Positions 49,414-58,183 are shown, counted from the first letter of the stretch. The stretch is 64,000 nt of DNA from Cohnella nanjingensis (GCF_014212125.1 NZ_JACJVP010000023.1:109775-173774); one strand, 5' to 3'. The notes: generated from the sequence alone by a model not told the origin. A program made the numbers and translations.

Positions 49414-50329
49414 GGAACAACCTCCTCCAATCTTCGGCGAGGACGAATCGGATCCCCCGCGCGTAACCGGACGCCTTCCCCCGCAGCGACCGCTTGACCA
49501 GCGACCTGCCGAGCAGGCCGAAGGAAGTCCAGAGCAGCGCGCCGAACCGCCATGCCGCGGCCCCTCTCCATCGCAGCAGATGATAGTGGTTCGCGACTTC
49601 GGTGTAGGCGACCGCCGCTTCCTTGTCCCTGGCCGTCCGAGCGTGATGATGGCGGACCCGCAGCCGCGGATCGATCCAGATCTCTCCCGTCCGGCGGGCC
49701 CAGGCGGCCAGGTACAAATCCTCTCCGAGGCTGTAGCCGGTCAGCCACTCGGCGTGCGGCAGTCCCGCCAGCGCGCTTTTGCGGAACGACATGTTGCAGC
49801 CCAGCACGTATTCCGACGGGAACGGCTCGCTCTGCGCGCTCCATCGGGTCATCGAACCGCCGCAGCCGCTCGGCGACAGCCGGCCCGGACGGCCCGAATC
49901 GTAGAGGATGAGGCGGGTGAACAGGTCCCACTTGAAGCTGCCGCGCAGCGCCGCGTCGATCCCGCCGATGCCCGCCGCGTCCGGGTGCCTGTCGTACGTC
50001 TCCGCGAGACGCGCCAGGTAGCCGTCCTCCAGCTCCGCATCGTCGTCGACGAACAGCACGTAGTCGCAAGACGCAAGCCGGACGGCCTCGATGCGAGAGA
50101 GGAGCAGCCCGGGTTGTTGCTTCCGACGGTAGGCGAACCGGAAGGGCGGATGGCCGAGCTCCCTTCGAAGGCTGGCGATCAGCGGCTCCGGCATGTCGCC
50201 GTCGTCGATCAAGAGAACCTCGACCGGAAAGTCCGGCGCCTGCCGAATGACGGAGGCGATGCACCGGAGCAGATCGTCAAGTCGATTGCGCGTACAGATC
50301 GCGAGCGTCACGCCATGTCTCAAGCTCAT
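49259..50329 (-). CDS. Family 2 glycosyltransferase with an overlapping C-terminal tail
   Basis: A GT-A enzyme: TLAICTRNRLDDLLRCIASV, VEVLLIDDGD, VLFVDDDAELEDGYL (metal site) and GYSLGEDLYLAAWAR (catalytic acid region). The core ends near residue 305. The open frame then continues about 50 residues with a Gly/Arg/Ala-rich tail translated out of frame from the start of the next gene, a 155-base overlap. The tail is probably not functional; either the original stop has been lost or a sequencing frameshift is present. The ATG at 50329 is just within the end of the pyruvyltransferase gene. Confidence 0.85.
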   Translation of the reverse strand: MSLRHGVTLAICTRNRLDDLLRCIASVIRQAPDFPVEVLLIDDGDMPEPLIASLRRELGHPPFRFAYRRKQQPGLLLSRIEAVRLASCDYVLFVDDDAELEDGYLARLAETYDRHPDAAGIGGIDAALRGSFKWDLFTRLILYDSGRPGRLSPSGCGGSMTRWSAQSEPFPSEYVLGCNMSFRKSALAGLPHAEWLTGYSLGEDLYLAAWARRTGEIWIDPRLRVRHHHARTARDKEAAVAYTEVANHYHLLRWRGAAAWRFGALLWTSFGLLGRSLVKRSLRGKASGYARGIRFVLAEDWRRLFRESISDLGDGGTLRRGGGVPGEAGPANAQGLRADPGRPERRRAAPSADSEV

Positions 50330-51296
50330 TCGCGCCCTTCTCCTCTCCGTTCGCTGCCGCCGGGGAGACGGCCGAAGCCGCGTGCTCCAGCCGGCGCGTC
50401 CATAAGCGGTAATAGCTGCCGTTCTTGCCGTAGCTGTTGTCGAGCAGCACGTTCGGCTTGTTCATCAAGCAAGCCAGCAGATGGCCGTGCAGCCTGGAGG
50501 TGACGATGCGTCCGCTGTCCGCGTAGAGGCGGACAGCCTTGCCGACCAAACGGCGCGCATAGCGGTACCATAAGGGACGGAGCGGCAGCGCGTTGCCGAG
50601 CCGCCGGTCGAGCGAGAAGGCTCTGACCAGCCAGCGCAGCGCCAGCTTCTCCCCGCGGGACAGCAGCTCCGGCCAGTCGGCGATGCGGTCCAGCCCGTAG
50701 CCGGCCGTGTCCGCGGCCGCCGCTTCCCCGTCGGTCCGCAGCAGGCCCAGCACCCGGTCGCCCGCGCCCTCCGCCCGGATCGGATAGAGCTGATGGGCCA
50801 TATCGGGCGATAGATAGACGTTGGCCAAATGGCCCTTCACCGCTTCGTACGAGACCTCGTCCCGCACGTAGAGATGAAGGTCTTTGTGCCGGCTCAACGC
50901 TTCCAGCGAATGCCGCTGCCGCTCCGGATCTTGAAAATAAACGGTTTGCGGAAGCACGACGATGCGATGGTCCGGATAGCGCCGCGCCACCGTCTCCCGG
51001 AGCGCTTGATAGCGCGGGTACAGATCCCCGAAGTTCCCTCCGCCGTGGCAGACGATGATCCAGCCGGGCGGGATGCGCATGCGGCTTCGGTAATTGATGC
51101 AGCTATAGCGCCCGCGCACCCGAATGCCGTTCTCCGCGAAGAAGGCTTCCGTCCCGAGCATGATCAGCAGATCGCCGACGTTCTCGTGGACCGGATAGTC
51201 CAAGTACACGATCTGCGAGCCCGGCGGAATCCGCTCTTTGACGATCGCGAGCTTCCGCTTCAGCTCTTCCATCGGATGAAGCGCGCGGGTATCCAT
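50277..51296 (-). CDS. Polysaccharide pyruvyltransferase family protein
   Basis: Adds ketal-linked pyruvate to a sugar of the polymer (CsaB/WcaK/EpsI family). IVYLDYPVHENVGDLLIMLGTEAFF, CHGGGNFGDLYPRYQALRE, VVLPQTVYFQ and the C-terminal VTSRLHGHLLACLMNKPNVLLDNSYGKNGSYY are the family motifs. It matches B. subtilis EpsI/EpsO-type enzymes in length and layout. The ATG at 51296 has GGAGG six bases upstream. 339 residues. The last 30 residues overlap the next gene by 53 bases. Confidence 0.92.
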   Translation of the reverse strand: MDTRALHPMEELKRKLAIVKERIPPGSQIVYLDYPVHENVGDLLIMLGTEAFFAENGIRVRGRYSCINYRSRMRIPPGWIIVCHGGGNFGDLYPRYQALRETVARRYPDHRIVVLPQTVYFQDPERQRHSLEALSRHKDLHLYVRDEVSYEAVKGHLANVYLSPDMAHQLYPIRAEGAGDRVLGLLRTDGEAAAADTAGYGLDRIADWPELLSRGEKLALRWLVRAFSLDRRLGNALPLRPLWYRYARRLVGKAVRLYADSGRIVTSRLHGHLLACLMNKPNVLLDNSYGKNGSYYRLWTRRLEHAASAVSPAAANGEEKGANELETWRDARDLYAQST

Positions 51297-51309
51297 CCCC
51301 GTCCTCCCG

Positions 51310-52005
51310 CTAGCCGCGCGAAGGCGCATACCGCCTGCCCGGCCGCTTGCGCGCCGGCTTGGCGTCGTTCAGCACGCACCCGATCACCTTCACGCTCATC
51401 CGCTCGACCAGCTTCTTGGCTTCCAGCTCGCTGGCCCGCTTGGAGGAGGGTCCGTGCACGACCCACAGGATGCCGTCGCTCTTCGCGGCCAGCGTCGTGG
51501 CGTCCGTCGCGGCGAGCAGCGCGGGCGTATCCACGATGACGATATCGAAGCGCGCTTTGGCTTGGGCGAGCAGCTCGGTCATCCGTTCCGACTCGAGCGG
51601 ATCGGAGTACTTCGCGAGCGGAGGACCGGACGTCAGGACGGACAGGTTCGGGATGCCCACGTCCCGGATCGCTTCCGTCAAGGACGCGGCGCGCTGCAGG
51701 ACGGACGAGAGTCCGAGGTGGTTCGGCTCGGAGAAGATATCCTGGAGCGCGGGCCTGCGCAAGCTGCCGTCGATCAGCAGCGCGGCGCGACCGCCTTGCG
51801 CGCAGGCGATCGCCAGGTTGACGGCGGTCGTCGTCTTGCCCGCCTGCGGTTCGGCGGAGGTGACGGCGATGACCTTCGCCCGGCCGCCGGGCGCGCTCTC
51901 GACCAGATTGCGCAGCGTCCGGAATTGATCCGCTACCTGCGAATACGGGAGCAAATGGGTGATCAAGCTTCGTTTAGCCGTTAACGTGGACACGTTGATC
52001 GTCAC
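51310..52005 (-). CDS. BY-kinase-like capsule co-regulator ATPase (Wze type)
   Basis: P-loop ATPase with Walker A TSAEPQAGKTTTAVNLA, Walker A' ALLIDGSLRRPALQ and Walker B FDIVIVDTPALLAATD. It ends CVLNDAKPARKRPGRRYAPSRG, with a single Tyr instead of the usual Tyr cluster, so it resembles the first locus in lacking the phosphorylated tail. 231 residues. The GTG at 52005 is chosen, with a GTG four codons later as alternative; the gene begins 32 bases inside wzz. Confidence 0.87.
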   Translation of the reverse strand: MTINVSTLTAKRSLITHLLPYSQVADQFRTLRNLVESAPGGRAKVIAVTSAEPQAGKTTTAVNLAIACAQGGRAALLIDGSLRRPALQDIFSEPNHLGLSSVLQRAASLTEAIRDVGIPNLSVLTSGPPLAKYSDPLESERMTELLAQAKARFDIVIVDTPALLAATDATTLAAKSDGILWVVHGPSSKRASELEAKKLVERMSVKVIGCVLNDAKPARKRPGRRYAPSRG

Positions 52006-52732
52006 CTACCCTCTTGAAGGCTGCGGCTTCCGCCGTATGCGGCACCGTCTTCAGCCCGCCCTTCTTCATCTCCGGAATGCTGACCAGCACCGGATAACCG
52101 AGCGTCTTCTCCACGTCGGCTGGCGCTTTCAGACTGCCGTCCAGCGCCTCGAGCAGAAACGCGAGCAGCAGCGCGAGGATCGCCGAGCAGACGAGTCCGA
52201 TTAGCAGCAGCAGGACGGTGCCGACCTGGTTCGGCGCGGGCCGGTCGGCCGGTCCCGCTTCGCTGAGGATCGTCACGTTCTGGGTGCCCATCAGCTTCGT
52301 CGTTTTCTGCTGGAAGACGCTCGCCACGGCGTTCACGATGCCGGAAGCGCGCTCGTAGGAGCGGTCTTTGACGGACAAGCTCATGATCTGGCTGCCCGCT
52401 TTGGAGACGACCTGCAGCGCGTCCGCCAGTTCGCCCGCTTTTAAGCCGAGCTCCGGATGCGAGCGAACGACTTCTTGCAGAATCGGAGGCGTGGTGATCA
52501 GTTCCTTGTACGTGTTGATCATCATGATGTTGAGCTGGAGGTCGGCCTGATTGACGGCCTGTCCTCCTTCCTCCGCGGCCGTCTTGTTCACGAGGAGCTT
52601 GCTCGTCGCCAGGTAGGTCGGCTTGCTGAGCGCGGAACCCCCGACGACCGCCGCCGCGCTGCCTAAGATGAGAATGGAGACGATCATGATCCACCGCTTG
52701 CGAACGATGGACGCATATTCCATAAGCGTCAT
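51974..52732 (-). CDS. Wzz/CapA-type chain-length and kinase-activator protein
   Basis: A 252-residue protein with membrane spans at about residues 15-33 (IMIVSILILGSAAAVVGG) and about 172-192 (TVLLLLIGLVCSAILALLLAFLL) flanking the extracytoplasmic domain NQADLQLNIMMINTYKELI. Its closest relative in the window is the Wzz at 20251, with the same arrangement. The cytoplasmic end (ADVEKTLGYPVLVSIPEMKK) contains the conserved Pro-rich/LGxPVL segment of Wzc-like activators. GGAGG precedes the ATG. Confidence 0.88.
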   Translation of the reverse strand: MTLMEYASIVRKRWIMIVSILILGSAAAVVGGSALSKPTYLATSKLLVNKTAAEEGGQAVNQADLQLNIMMINTYKELITTPPILQEVVRSHPELGLKAGELADALQVVSKAGSQIMSLSVKDRSYERASGIVNAVASVFQQKTTKLMGTQNVTILSEAGPADRPAPNQVGTVLLLLIGLVCSAILALLLAFLLEALDGSLKAPADVEKTLGYPVLVSIPEMKKGGLKTVPHTAEAAAFKRVGDDQRVHVNG

Positions 52733-52809
52733 GCGGTTTTTCCTCCGCTTCTTCAGATTCGAATGGGATGAGACGACGGCGAAGCGCCGGATTCGGGTTC
52801 GCCGCCGGG

Positions 52810-54144
52810 CTAAGCGCGCGGCAGGGAAGCGGCGCTGAAGCGGTTGAGATGCGGCCGCCCGATCGAGTAATACCGGAAGTGCGCCTCTTCGAGCCGCTCC
52901 TTGCGGAAGACGTTCCGGCCGTCGAACAGGACGGCCTGCTTCATGCGCTCCCCGATCCGCTCGAGATCCGCTTCGGCGAATTCGGGCCACTCCGTCAGCA
53001 GGCAGAGCGCGTCCGCGCCGTCGACGACCGTGAGCGCGTCCGCGCACCAGACGATCTTCGGATGATCGTAGGCCTTGCGGAAGTTGTCCGTCGCGACCGG
53101 ATCGTACGCCCGCACGATCGCCCCTCGCTGGATCAATTCCGCGATGATATCGAGCGAGGGCGCTTCCCGGACGTCATCCGTGTTCGGCTTGAACGCGAGC
53201 CCCCAGACGGCGATCGTCCGGCCGGACAAGTCTCCGATGAAGCTCTCCATCTTGCGGATGACGTTGTTGCGCTGGTCGCGATTGACGTCGACGACGGACT
53301 TGAGCAGCTTGAAGTCGTAATCCACGTTGCCGGCGATCTGGATGAGCGCTTGGGTATCCTTGGGGAAGCACGAGCCGCCGTATCCGATCCCCGCGCTCAG
53401 GAACGAGGGTCCGATCCGCCGGTCCCGGCCCATGCCGGCGGCGACCTGGGTGACGTCCGCCCCTACTTTCTCGCAGATGTTGGCGATCTCGTTGATGAAC
53501 GAGATCTTGGTCGCGAGAAAGGCGTTGGAGGCGTACTTGATCATCTCCGCGCTGCGGATATCCGTCACGAAGATCTGGTCCGTCAGCGGGCGGTGCAGCT
53601 CGGTGACGATCGATGCCGCCTCGTGGCTGTCCGCCCCGATCACGATCCGGTCCGGCTGCAGCGTATCCTGGACGGCGGAGCCTTCGCGCAGAAATTCCGG
53701 CACCGAGACGACGTCGAACGGATAGGCGGACGCGCGGGACAAGATGGCGCGAATCTTCTCGTTCGTCCCGACGGGGACCGTGCTCTTGACGATGACGATC
53801 TTGTAGTCGTTCATCGCCTCCCCGACTTCCAACGCCGCCTGCGCGATATAGCCGAGATCGGCTTCTCCGTTCGGCAGCGACGGGGTGCCGACGGCCAAGA
53901 TCACCAGATCCGAACGGCCGACCGCGTCGGCCAGATCCGTCGTGAACGCCAGCCGTTCCGCCTCGCGGTTCGCTTGAACGATCGCTTGAAGTCCCGGTTC
54001 GTAGATCGGGATCTCGCCGGCGTTCAGCATGTCGATCTTCTCGCGATCCTTGTCTACGCAGAGCACCGCATGGCCCAGATTCGCAAAGCATACGCCTGAT
54101 ACGAGGCCGACGTATCCGGTACCGACGACCGCCATTCTCATCAT
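52810..54144 (-). CDS. ugd: UDP-glucose 6-dehydrogenase
   Basis: Oxidises UDP-glucose to UDP-glucuronate. MAVVGTGYVGLVSGVCFANLGH is the NAD-binding loop, VGTPSLPNGEADLGY and KSTVPVGTN follow, and the catalytic Cys lies in GIGYGGSCFPKDTQAL (about residue 260). AFKPNTDDVREAPSLDIIAEL is the UDP-binding end. 444 residues, equal to TuaD. Supplies glucuronate for this operon's polymer; the preceding GumK/TuaH-like enzyme would use it. Confidence 0.95.
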   Translation of the reverse strand: MMRMAVVGTGYVGLVSGVCFANLGHAVLCVDKDREKIDMLNAGEIPIYEPGLQAIVQANREAERLAFTTDLADAVGRSDLVILAVGTPSLPNGEADLGYIAQAALEVGEAMNDYKIVIVKSTVPVGTNEKIRAILSRASAYPFDVVSVPEFLREGSAVQDTLQPDRIVIGADSHEAASIVTELHRPLTDQIFVTDIRSAEMIKYASNAFLATKISFINEIANICEKVGADVTQVAAGMGRDRRIGPSFLSAGIGYGGSCFPKDTQALIQIAGNVDYDFKLLKSVVDVNRDQRNNVIRKMESFIGDLSGRTIAVWGLAFKPNTDDVREAPSLDIIAELIQRGAIVRAYDPVATDNFRKAYDHPKIVWCADALTVVDGADALCLLTEWPEFAEADLERIGERMKQAVLFDGRNVFRKERLEEAHFRYYSIGRPHLNRFSAASLPRA

Positions 54145-54171
54145 GTCCCCACTCCTTGCCATCTGATAGGT

Positions 54172-55362
54172 TTAATAGGGAGAAGCCAGGCGGGCGCCGA
54201 ACTCGATGATCTGCTGCGCCTTGGCCTTCCAGGATTGCTTGCGCGCGGCCTCGACGATCCGGTTCTTCGGCACCTCGTCCGCATGAAGCTTGCGCAGCAG
54301 ATCGTCCACTTGCGAAACGAGCCCCCGCTCATCCTGGTAGAAGTAGAGGAATTCCTCGCCCCTCCTGGCCAGCTCGGGCGTCTCTCGGACCACCGTAGGC
54401 AGTCCGGCGGCCGCGTATTCATACAGCTTCATCGGACTTCTGCCCCCGTTCGCCTTGTGGTCGGACAAGGGAAGCAGCGCCAGATCGGCGCGATGCAGGA
54501 ACGCGGGCAGGCTGGCATAGGGCTTGGACCCGAGGAAGTAAACGTTGTCGGTAAACGCGAAGGATTCGATCGAAGAGGGGACGTAGGGTCCGATGACGAT
54601 GATGCTTAGCGAAGGACGGGATGCCGCGAGATGGCGGATCGACGCGAGATCGAGCCGTTCGTCTACGGCGCCGACATAGATCGCGCGGGGCCCCGGAATC
54701 CGCTTCAGTTCGTCCGGCTCCCGGCCGGCCTGCGTGAAGTGGGCGAACTCGACGCCGTTCTCCATGACGATGGCGGGGACGTCCCGCTTGTGCCGCCGAA
54801 CGTTCAGGAGGACGGGCTCCGACGTGGCGACCATGCCGTGGGCGCGGCTGATAATCTCCTTCTCGGCCGTCTCCACCGTGCGGTCCCCGGACATGTCCTT
54901 GTAGTTGTCCGTAGGTCTGTAGATGACGACCTTGGCGTTGACGTACTTCTCGATGCCGACGAAGCAAGGCTGATCGATCAGCAGGAGGTCGACGTCCGAG
55001 AATCCGTGGAAATCGAGCAAGCGGCTGACGTTCGGAAAAGCGATGGATTGGACGAACAGGTTCTTGCCCGTGCGCTGATAGACGCGTCCGGCGATATTCC
55101 ACGGCACCAGCGACAACGGCACGCAGTGGATGATCCCTTCGTCGCGGGTTCTGGAGTTCCGCCATTGCTTGAACCGGTCGACGATCGTCTGCTGCTTCAT
55201 CTTCAGCAGGTGCGCGGGCGTGACCGAAGTGCTTAAGTGTAGGACGCGATGTCCCATCTGCGACAGTTCGCGGGCCAAATGGTGGGAGCCGACGACGAAC
55301 GGTCCCCCGATATACGTGTGGCTGACGAACATAATGTTCATTCTCTTCGCGAAGCGCGTCAT
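54172..55362 (-). CDS. TuaH/GumK-like glycosyltransferase
   Basis: A GT-B enzyme of the TuaH type, related to xanthan GumK (GT70), which transfers glucuronate. FVSHTYIGGPFVVGSHHLARELSQ, PTDNYKDMSG, TSEPVLLNVRRHKRDV, NGVEFAHF and NGGRSPMKLYEYAAAGLPTVVRETPEL follow the family order. 396 residues. Lying directly before ugd in the same operon supports a glucuronosyltransferase role. First gene of a 14-gene operon; the start at 55362 has GGAG six bases upstream, with a second ATG eight codons in. Confidence 0.87.
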   Translation of the reverse strand: MTRFAKRMNIMFVSHTYIGGPFVVGSHHLARELSQMGHRVLHLSTSVTPAHLLKMKQQTIVDRFKQWRNSRTRDEGIIHCVPLSLVPWNIAGRVYQRTGKNLFVQSIAFPNVSRLLDFHGFSDVDLLLIDQPCFVGIEKYVNAKVVIYRPTDNYKDMSGDRTVETAEKEIISRAHGMVATSEPVLLNVRRHKRDVPAIVMENGVEFAHFTQAGREPDELKRIPGPRAIYVGAVDERLDLASIRHLAASRPSLSIIVIGPYVPSSIESFAFTDNVYFLGSKPYASLPAFLHRADLALLPLSDHKANGGRSPMKLYEYAAAGLPTVVRETPELARRGEEFLYFYQDERGLVSQVDDLLRKLHADEVPKNRIVEAARKQSWKAKAQQIIEFGARLASPY

Positions 55363-55459
55363 CGGCCGCTCCGTTCCGCGCGAGAAGCGCTGCGCTGCTT
55401 ACGCCTCATCCCATCACCCTATTCCGCTGCTTTTTTTCTCTCTAAAGTTCAGCATGTTT

Positions 55460-55513
55460 GATACCAATTGTATACCTTAACGCTACTTTAAGATACAAAA
55501 TGTAACAAGTCAA
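55460..55513 (-). promoter_or_regulatory. Second polymer operon promoter with two GATACA-type operators
   Basis: Minus strand: -35 TTGACT (55513-55508), 17-bp spacer, -10 TAAAGT (55490-55485). Operator GATACAAAATGTAAC (55492-55506) fills the spacer. The weaker GATACCAATTGTATA (55460-55474) lies downstream of the expected start. The centres are 32 bp apart. Drives the operon ending at 39734. Confidence 0.75.
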
Positions 55514-55567
55514 GCATGTTCTTGAAAGGACATGAACAATTTTCATTCTTCTTCATGCCCGGCTCAA

Positions 55568-55672
55568 GCGAGACGTTTTTCTCGGCGGTCATACAGAAAT
55601 GGATAGGCTTGAAACTTATAAATTCTGAATGACCAAGTAAAAACGGCTTCGCCGTCCTCATTGTATGACCGC
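55568..55672. repeat. Dispersed intergenic repeat, segment order B-C-A, with terminal inverted repeats
   Basis: The blocks shared with 1485-1580 are B (55568-55580), C (55611-55631) and A (55635-55657), so the order is a circular permutation of the other copy. A perfect 11-bp inverted pair, GCGGTCATACA at 55585-55595 and TGTATGACCGC at 55662-55672, encloses C and A. It looks like a small non-autonomous repeat with no coding capacity. Confidence 0.7.
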
Positions 55673-55706
55673 AAAAGCCGCGGCGCGAAAAAGCGCGCGC
55701 CGCGGC
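55673..55706 (-). terminator. Rho-independent terminator after the GT4 gene
   Basis: Perfect 11-bp stem GCCGCGGCGCG / CGCGCCGCGGC followed by TTTT on the minus strand. It lies five bases beyond the stop codon at 55712 and separates that gene from the operon promoter at 55460-55513. Confidence 0.8.
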
Positions 55707-55711
55707 GAACG

Positions 55712-56737
55712 TCACTCGGATTCGGTCTTGCCGTAGAGGCCCGACATCATGGCGGATACCCGCGTCCAATCGAGCTCCCGCAGCTTCTCTTCGTATCGGC
55801 GGATATCGCTGTAGCGGCTGGGCTGCGCGCGCATCTCCGCCATCGCGGACGCGAGCCCGCCGTCGTCCGACGGATCGTACAACAGCGCCGTATCCGGCGT
55901 CAGATAGTCGCGCAGTACCCCGACGTCCGGCGCGACGACCGGCGTCGCGTAGGAGAGCGCGAGAATCGCCGAGCCCGACGTCGTTATCTTCTTGTAAGGC
56001 AGAACGATCGCGTCCGCGCATCGGATATAGTCGGCGAGCTCGTCATCCTGCACGAACGTCAGAGACAGATGCACCCGATCGCCTGCATCGGCCAGCACCG
56101 CCGCATCGAAGTCGGCCGACGGCCTCCCCGCGATCAGGAGGTGCGTTCGCGCATCCTGGATCTGCCCAAAGCTGCGCAACAGCTGATCGATTCCCTTGTA
56201 AGGCGAGACCTGTCCGATAAACGCGAACAAGTAGGCGTCCGCCGGAATGCCGTGCCGTTCCCGGACGTCGAGTCCCGCGCTCGCATACGCATCCCTGTAG
56301 TGTCCGTGAGGAATGCAGACGATCTTGCGCTCCTTCACGCGGAAGGCATGCCGGACTTCGTCCTTCACGGATGGGCCCATGACGATGACGTGCGAGCACA
56401 GCGCGCAGAGCCAGGTTCGCATCCGGCGATCGTACCGGGTCTCTCCGCTTCGATGCGGCCATACGTTATGGACGGTCCAGACGATGCGTAACCCTCTCGC
56501 TCTCAAGATCAGCAGCAGCGAGAGGAAGACGGCGGCTTTCGCGCCCGTGATCCACCGATTGCGCCCCGTATAATGATAGCTTGGCCAATGAATATGAAAG
56601 GAGTCCCCCCGCTTCATCCGCCAGATCCGTTTCTTGTTGAACGCCCGCACAGACAAGCCCTGCCGTTCGAGCGAACGAACCAGCAGTTCGATGTATTTGT
56701 TCCCGTCGCTCTGGATCGGAAGCATAAAGACGGTCAT
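55712..56737 (-). CDS. Family 4-like glycosyltransferase
   Basis: A 341-residue GT-B enzyme. MTVFMLPIQSDGNKYIELLVRSL is unusual as a start, but FHIHWPSYHYTGRN, VWTVHNVWPHR, FIGQVSPYKGIDQLLRSFGQ and ADAIVLPYKKITTSGSAILALSYATPVVAPDVG are typical of a GT4 subgroup that includes beta-1,3-glucuronyl or glucosyl enzymes from exopolysaccharide loci. Separate from the main operons but controlled by the same operator type. GGAAAGGAG lies upstream of the ATG. Confidence 0.88.
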   Translation of the reverse strand: MTVFMLPIQSDGNKYIELLVRSLERQGLSVRAFNKKRIWRMKRGDSFHIHWPSYHYTGRNRWITGAKAAVFLSLLLILRARGLRIVWTVHNVWPHRSGETRYDRRMRTWLCALCSHVIVMGPSVKDEVRHAFRVKERKIVCIPHGHYRDAYASAGLDVRERHGIPADAYLFAFIGQVSPYKGIDQLLRSFGQIQDARTHLLIAGRPSADFDAAVLADAGDRVHLSLTFVQDDELADYIRCADAIVLPYKKITTSGSAILALSYATPVVAPDVGVLRDYLTPDTALLYDPSDDGGLASAMAEMRAQPSRYSDIRRYEEKLRELDWTRVSAMMSGLYGKTESE

Positions 56738-56909
56738 GCGATTCTCCTTTCCCCACTACCAGCCGATAAGTCGTCTTCGCCGCGCACGAAGCGCAATGGC
56801 CGAGCGGATAGATCGTTCTGAAATATCCAGTGAGGAACACCTTTTCCGCTTGCCTGATATCCACCAATTGCCTGCAATTCAAACAGTAGAAACGGCCTTG
56901 CTCCACCCT
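56466..56909 (-). CDS. Small zinc-ribbon-like ORF running into the GT4 gene
   Basis: The first 56 codons encode EQGRFYCLNCRQLVDIRQAEKV ... LGHCASCAAKTTYRLVVG: two CxxC pairs, C-L-N-C and C-A-S-C, about 30 residues apart, as in a zinc ribbon. The frame then stays open for about 90 more codons within the GT4 gene in another frame, giving a tail that is probably noise. The GTG at 56909 is favoured because AAGGTGG lies eight bases upstream; GTG 56918 is possible. Presumably the real product is about 55-60 residues with a lost or shifted stop, or is a non-functional remnant. Cotranscribed with the GT4 from the operators at 56925-56971. Confidence 0.45.
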   Translation of the reverse strand, partial: RVEQGRFYCLNCRQLVDIRQAEKVFLTGYFRTIYPLGHCASCAAKTTYRLVVGKGESHDRLYASDPERREQIHRTAGSFARTAGLVCAGVQQETDLADEAGGLLSYSLAKLSLYGAQSVDHGRESRRLPLAAADLESERVTHRLDRP

Positions 56910-56924
56910 AGACACCACCTTAAT

Positions 56925-57009
56925 TATACCTTTTGTATCTTTTTAGAAGGCATTTAGTTACATTTTGTATCTATATGCCTAAATTACCGCTTTCTAGTCG
57001 GTTTGTCAA
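56925..57009 (-). promoter_or_regulatory. Promoter region of the zinc-ribbon/GT4 unit with two GATACA-type operators
   Basis: Operators TATACCTTTTGTATC (56925-56939) and GTTACATTTTGTATC (56957-56971) have centres 32 bp apart. A TTGACA (57009-57004, minus strand) is followed after 17 bp by TAATTT (56986-56981); alternatively TATAAT at 56928-56923, inside the first operator, is the -10. The operators would block either. Confidence 0.6.
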
Positions 57010-57031
57010 CCATTTTGTCGGATATCGCCCC

Positions 57032-58147
57032 TCACGCGGGAGGCGAGAGGGATTGCCACAGCGCCTCGCCGACCCGCTGACGTTCAGCCGGACTTACGAC
57101 CCAGTAATACAAACCGCCGATCGTCTGGCTCCGGCCGTTCAGCTTCAACGTGTCCGTGTGGTTCAACGCAGCATGGTAACCGGCCGCGATGCGAATCATC
57201 TCGTCCCGCTTCAGATTCGTCTTGACGAAGCCGGACAGCTGCTTCAGCAGCCCGGGCAGCTTGCTTGCCTGCCCGACGCCGGACATGCGCTGCGCGATGG
57301 CTTTGAGCACTTGCCGCTGCCGCCCCGTACGCCCGAAATCGCCTTGGGGGTCGTCGTATCGCATTCGCGCATAGGCCAGCGCCATCTGGCCGTCCAGCTC
57401 GAGCTTGCCCAGCGGGAAGCGGTATCCGAGATTGGAGAACGCCAAATCGTTGTCCGCGATCGTCACGCCGCCGACCGCGTCTACGATGCCGACGAACCCT
57501 TCCATGTTCGTCTTCACGTAATAGGCGATCGGAATGCCAAGCAGCCGTTCGACGGCCTGCACGGCAAGCCCCGTCCCTCCATAGGCGTACGCATGATTGA
57601 TCTTCTCCTCGCGTTCCAGCTGCGGCAGCATTAATCTCGTATCCCGCGGAATCGAGAGCATGCTCACGGACGCGGTTCGGGGGTTGATGCCGAGCAGAAG
57701 CATCGTATCGCTGCGACCCCGGTCCCCCTCCCTCTGGTCTACTCCCAGCACCAGAAGGAAGAACGGATCCTGATTCTTCAGGTCCGGATGCCGGAGCCTG
57801 GCGACCTGATCGGCGGGGATGACCGCAGGGACTTCCGAAGGAGGCCCGTCTGCCTGGGCGCGATCCGCAAGAGCGCCTGCGACGGCTTCCCCCGCGCCGT
57901 CATCCGCCGCTTGAGCGGCGCCGAATCCCGTTCCGGCGATCTTGCTCGAAGCGATGACGGACGATGCGGGATCGCTGTTCGCCGCCATACCGGACGGCAG
58001 GCGGTCGACCGCCTGCGGGAGCGGTTCGTACATCCGTTCCGCGGCGCGAGAAAAGGAATACCAGAGGTAGCCGCCCATGCTCCCGACAAGCAGCATGCAA
58101 ACCGCAATGGCCAGCAAAACGATTTTCAACGCCCGTTTTCGCCGCAT
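57032..58147 (-). CDS. LytR-CpsA-Psr (LCP) family glycopolymer transferase
   Basis: A 371-residue membrane-anchored protein. Single N-terminal span (VLLAIAVCMLLVGSMGGYLWYSF, about residues 10-32), then a low-complexity linker and the LCP domain: FFLLVLGVDQREGDRGRSDTMLLLGINP, MLSIPRDTRLML, INHAYAYGGTGLAVQAVERLLGIPIAYYVKTNMEGFVGIVDAVGGV, and MALAYARMRYDDPQGDFGRTGRQRQVLKAI. The Arg and Asp residues that bind the polyprenyl pyrophosphate are present. LCP enzymes attach capsule or teichoic-type polymers to peptidoglycan, so this protein probably anchors one of the two polymers. GGAGG lies seven bases before the ATG. Confidence 0.94.
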   Translation of the reverse strand: MRRKRALKIVLLAIAVCMLLVGSMGGYLWYSFSRAAERMYEPLPQAVDRLPSGMAANSDPASSVIASSKIAGTGFGAAQAADDGAGEAVAGALADRAQADGPPSEVPAVIPADQVARLRHPDLKNQDPFFLLVLGVDQREGDRGRSDTMLLLGINPRTASVSMLSIPRDTRLMLPQLEREEKINHAYAYGGTGLAVQAVERLLGIPIAYYVKTNMEGFVGIVDAVGGVTIADNDLAFSNLGYRFPLGKLELDGQMALAYARMRYDDPQGDFGRTGRQRQVLKAIAQRMSGVGQASKLPGLLKQLSGFVKTNLKRDEMIRIAAGYHAALNHTDTLKLNGRSQTIGGLYYWVVSPAERQRVGEALWQSLSPPA

Positions 58148-58183
58148 GAAGAACCCTCCAACCTATTTGAATATTTTATAATG

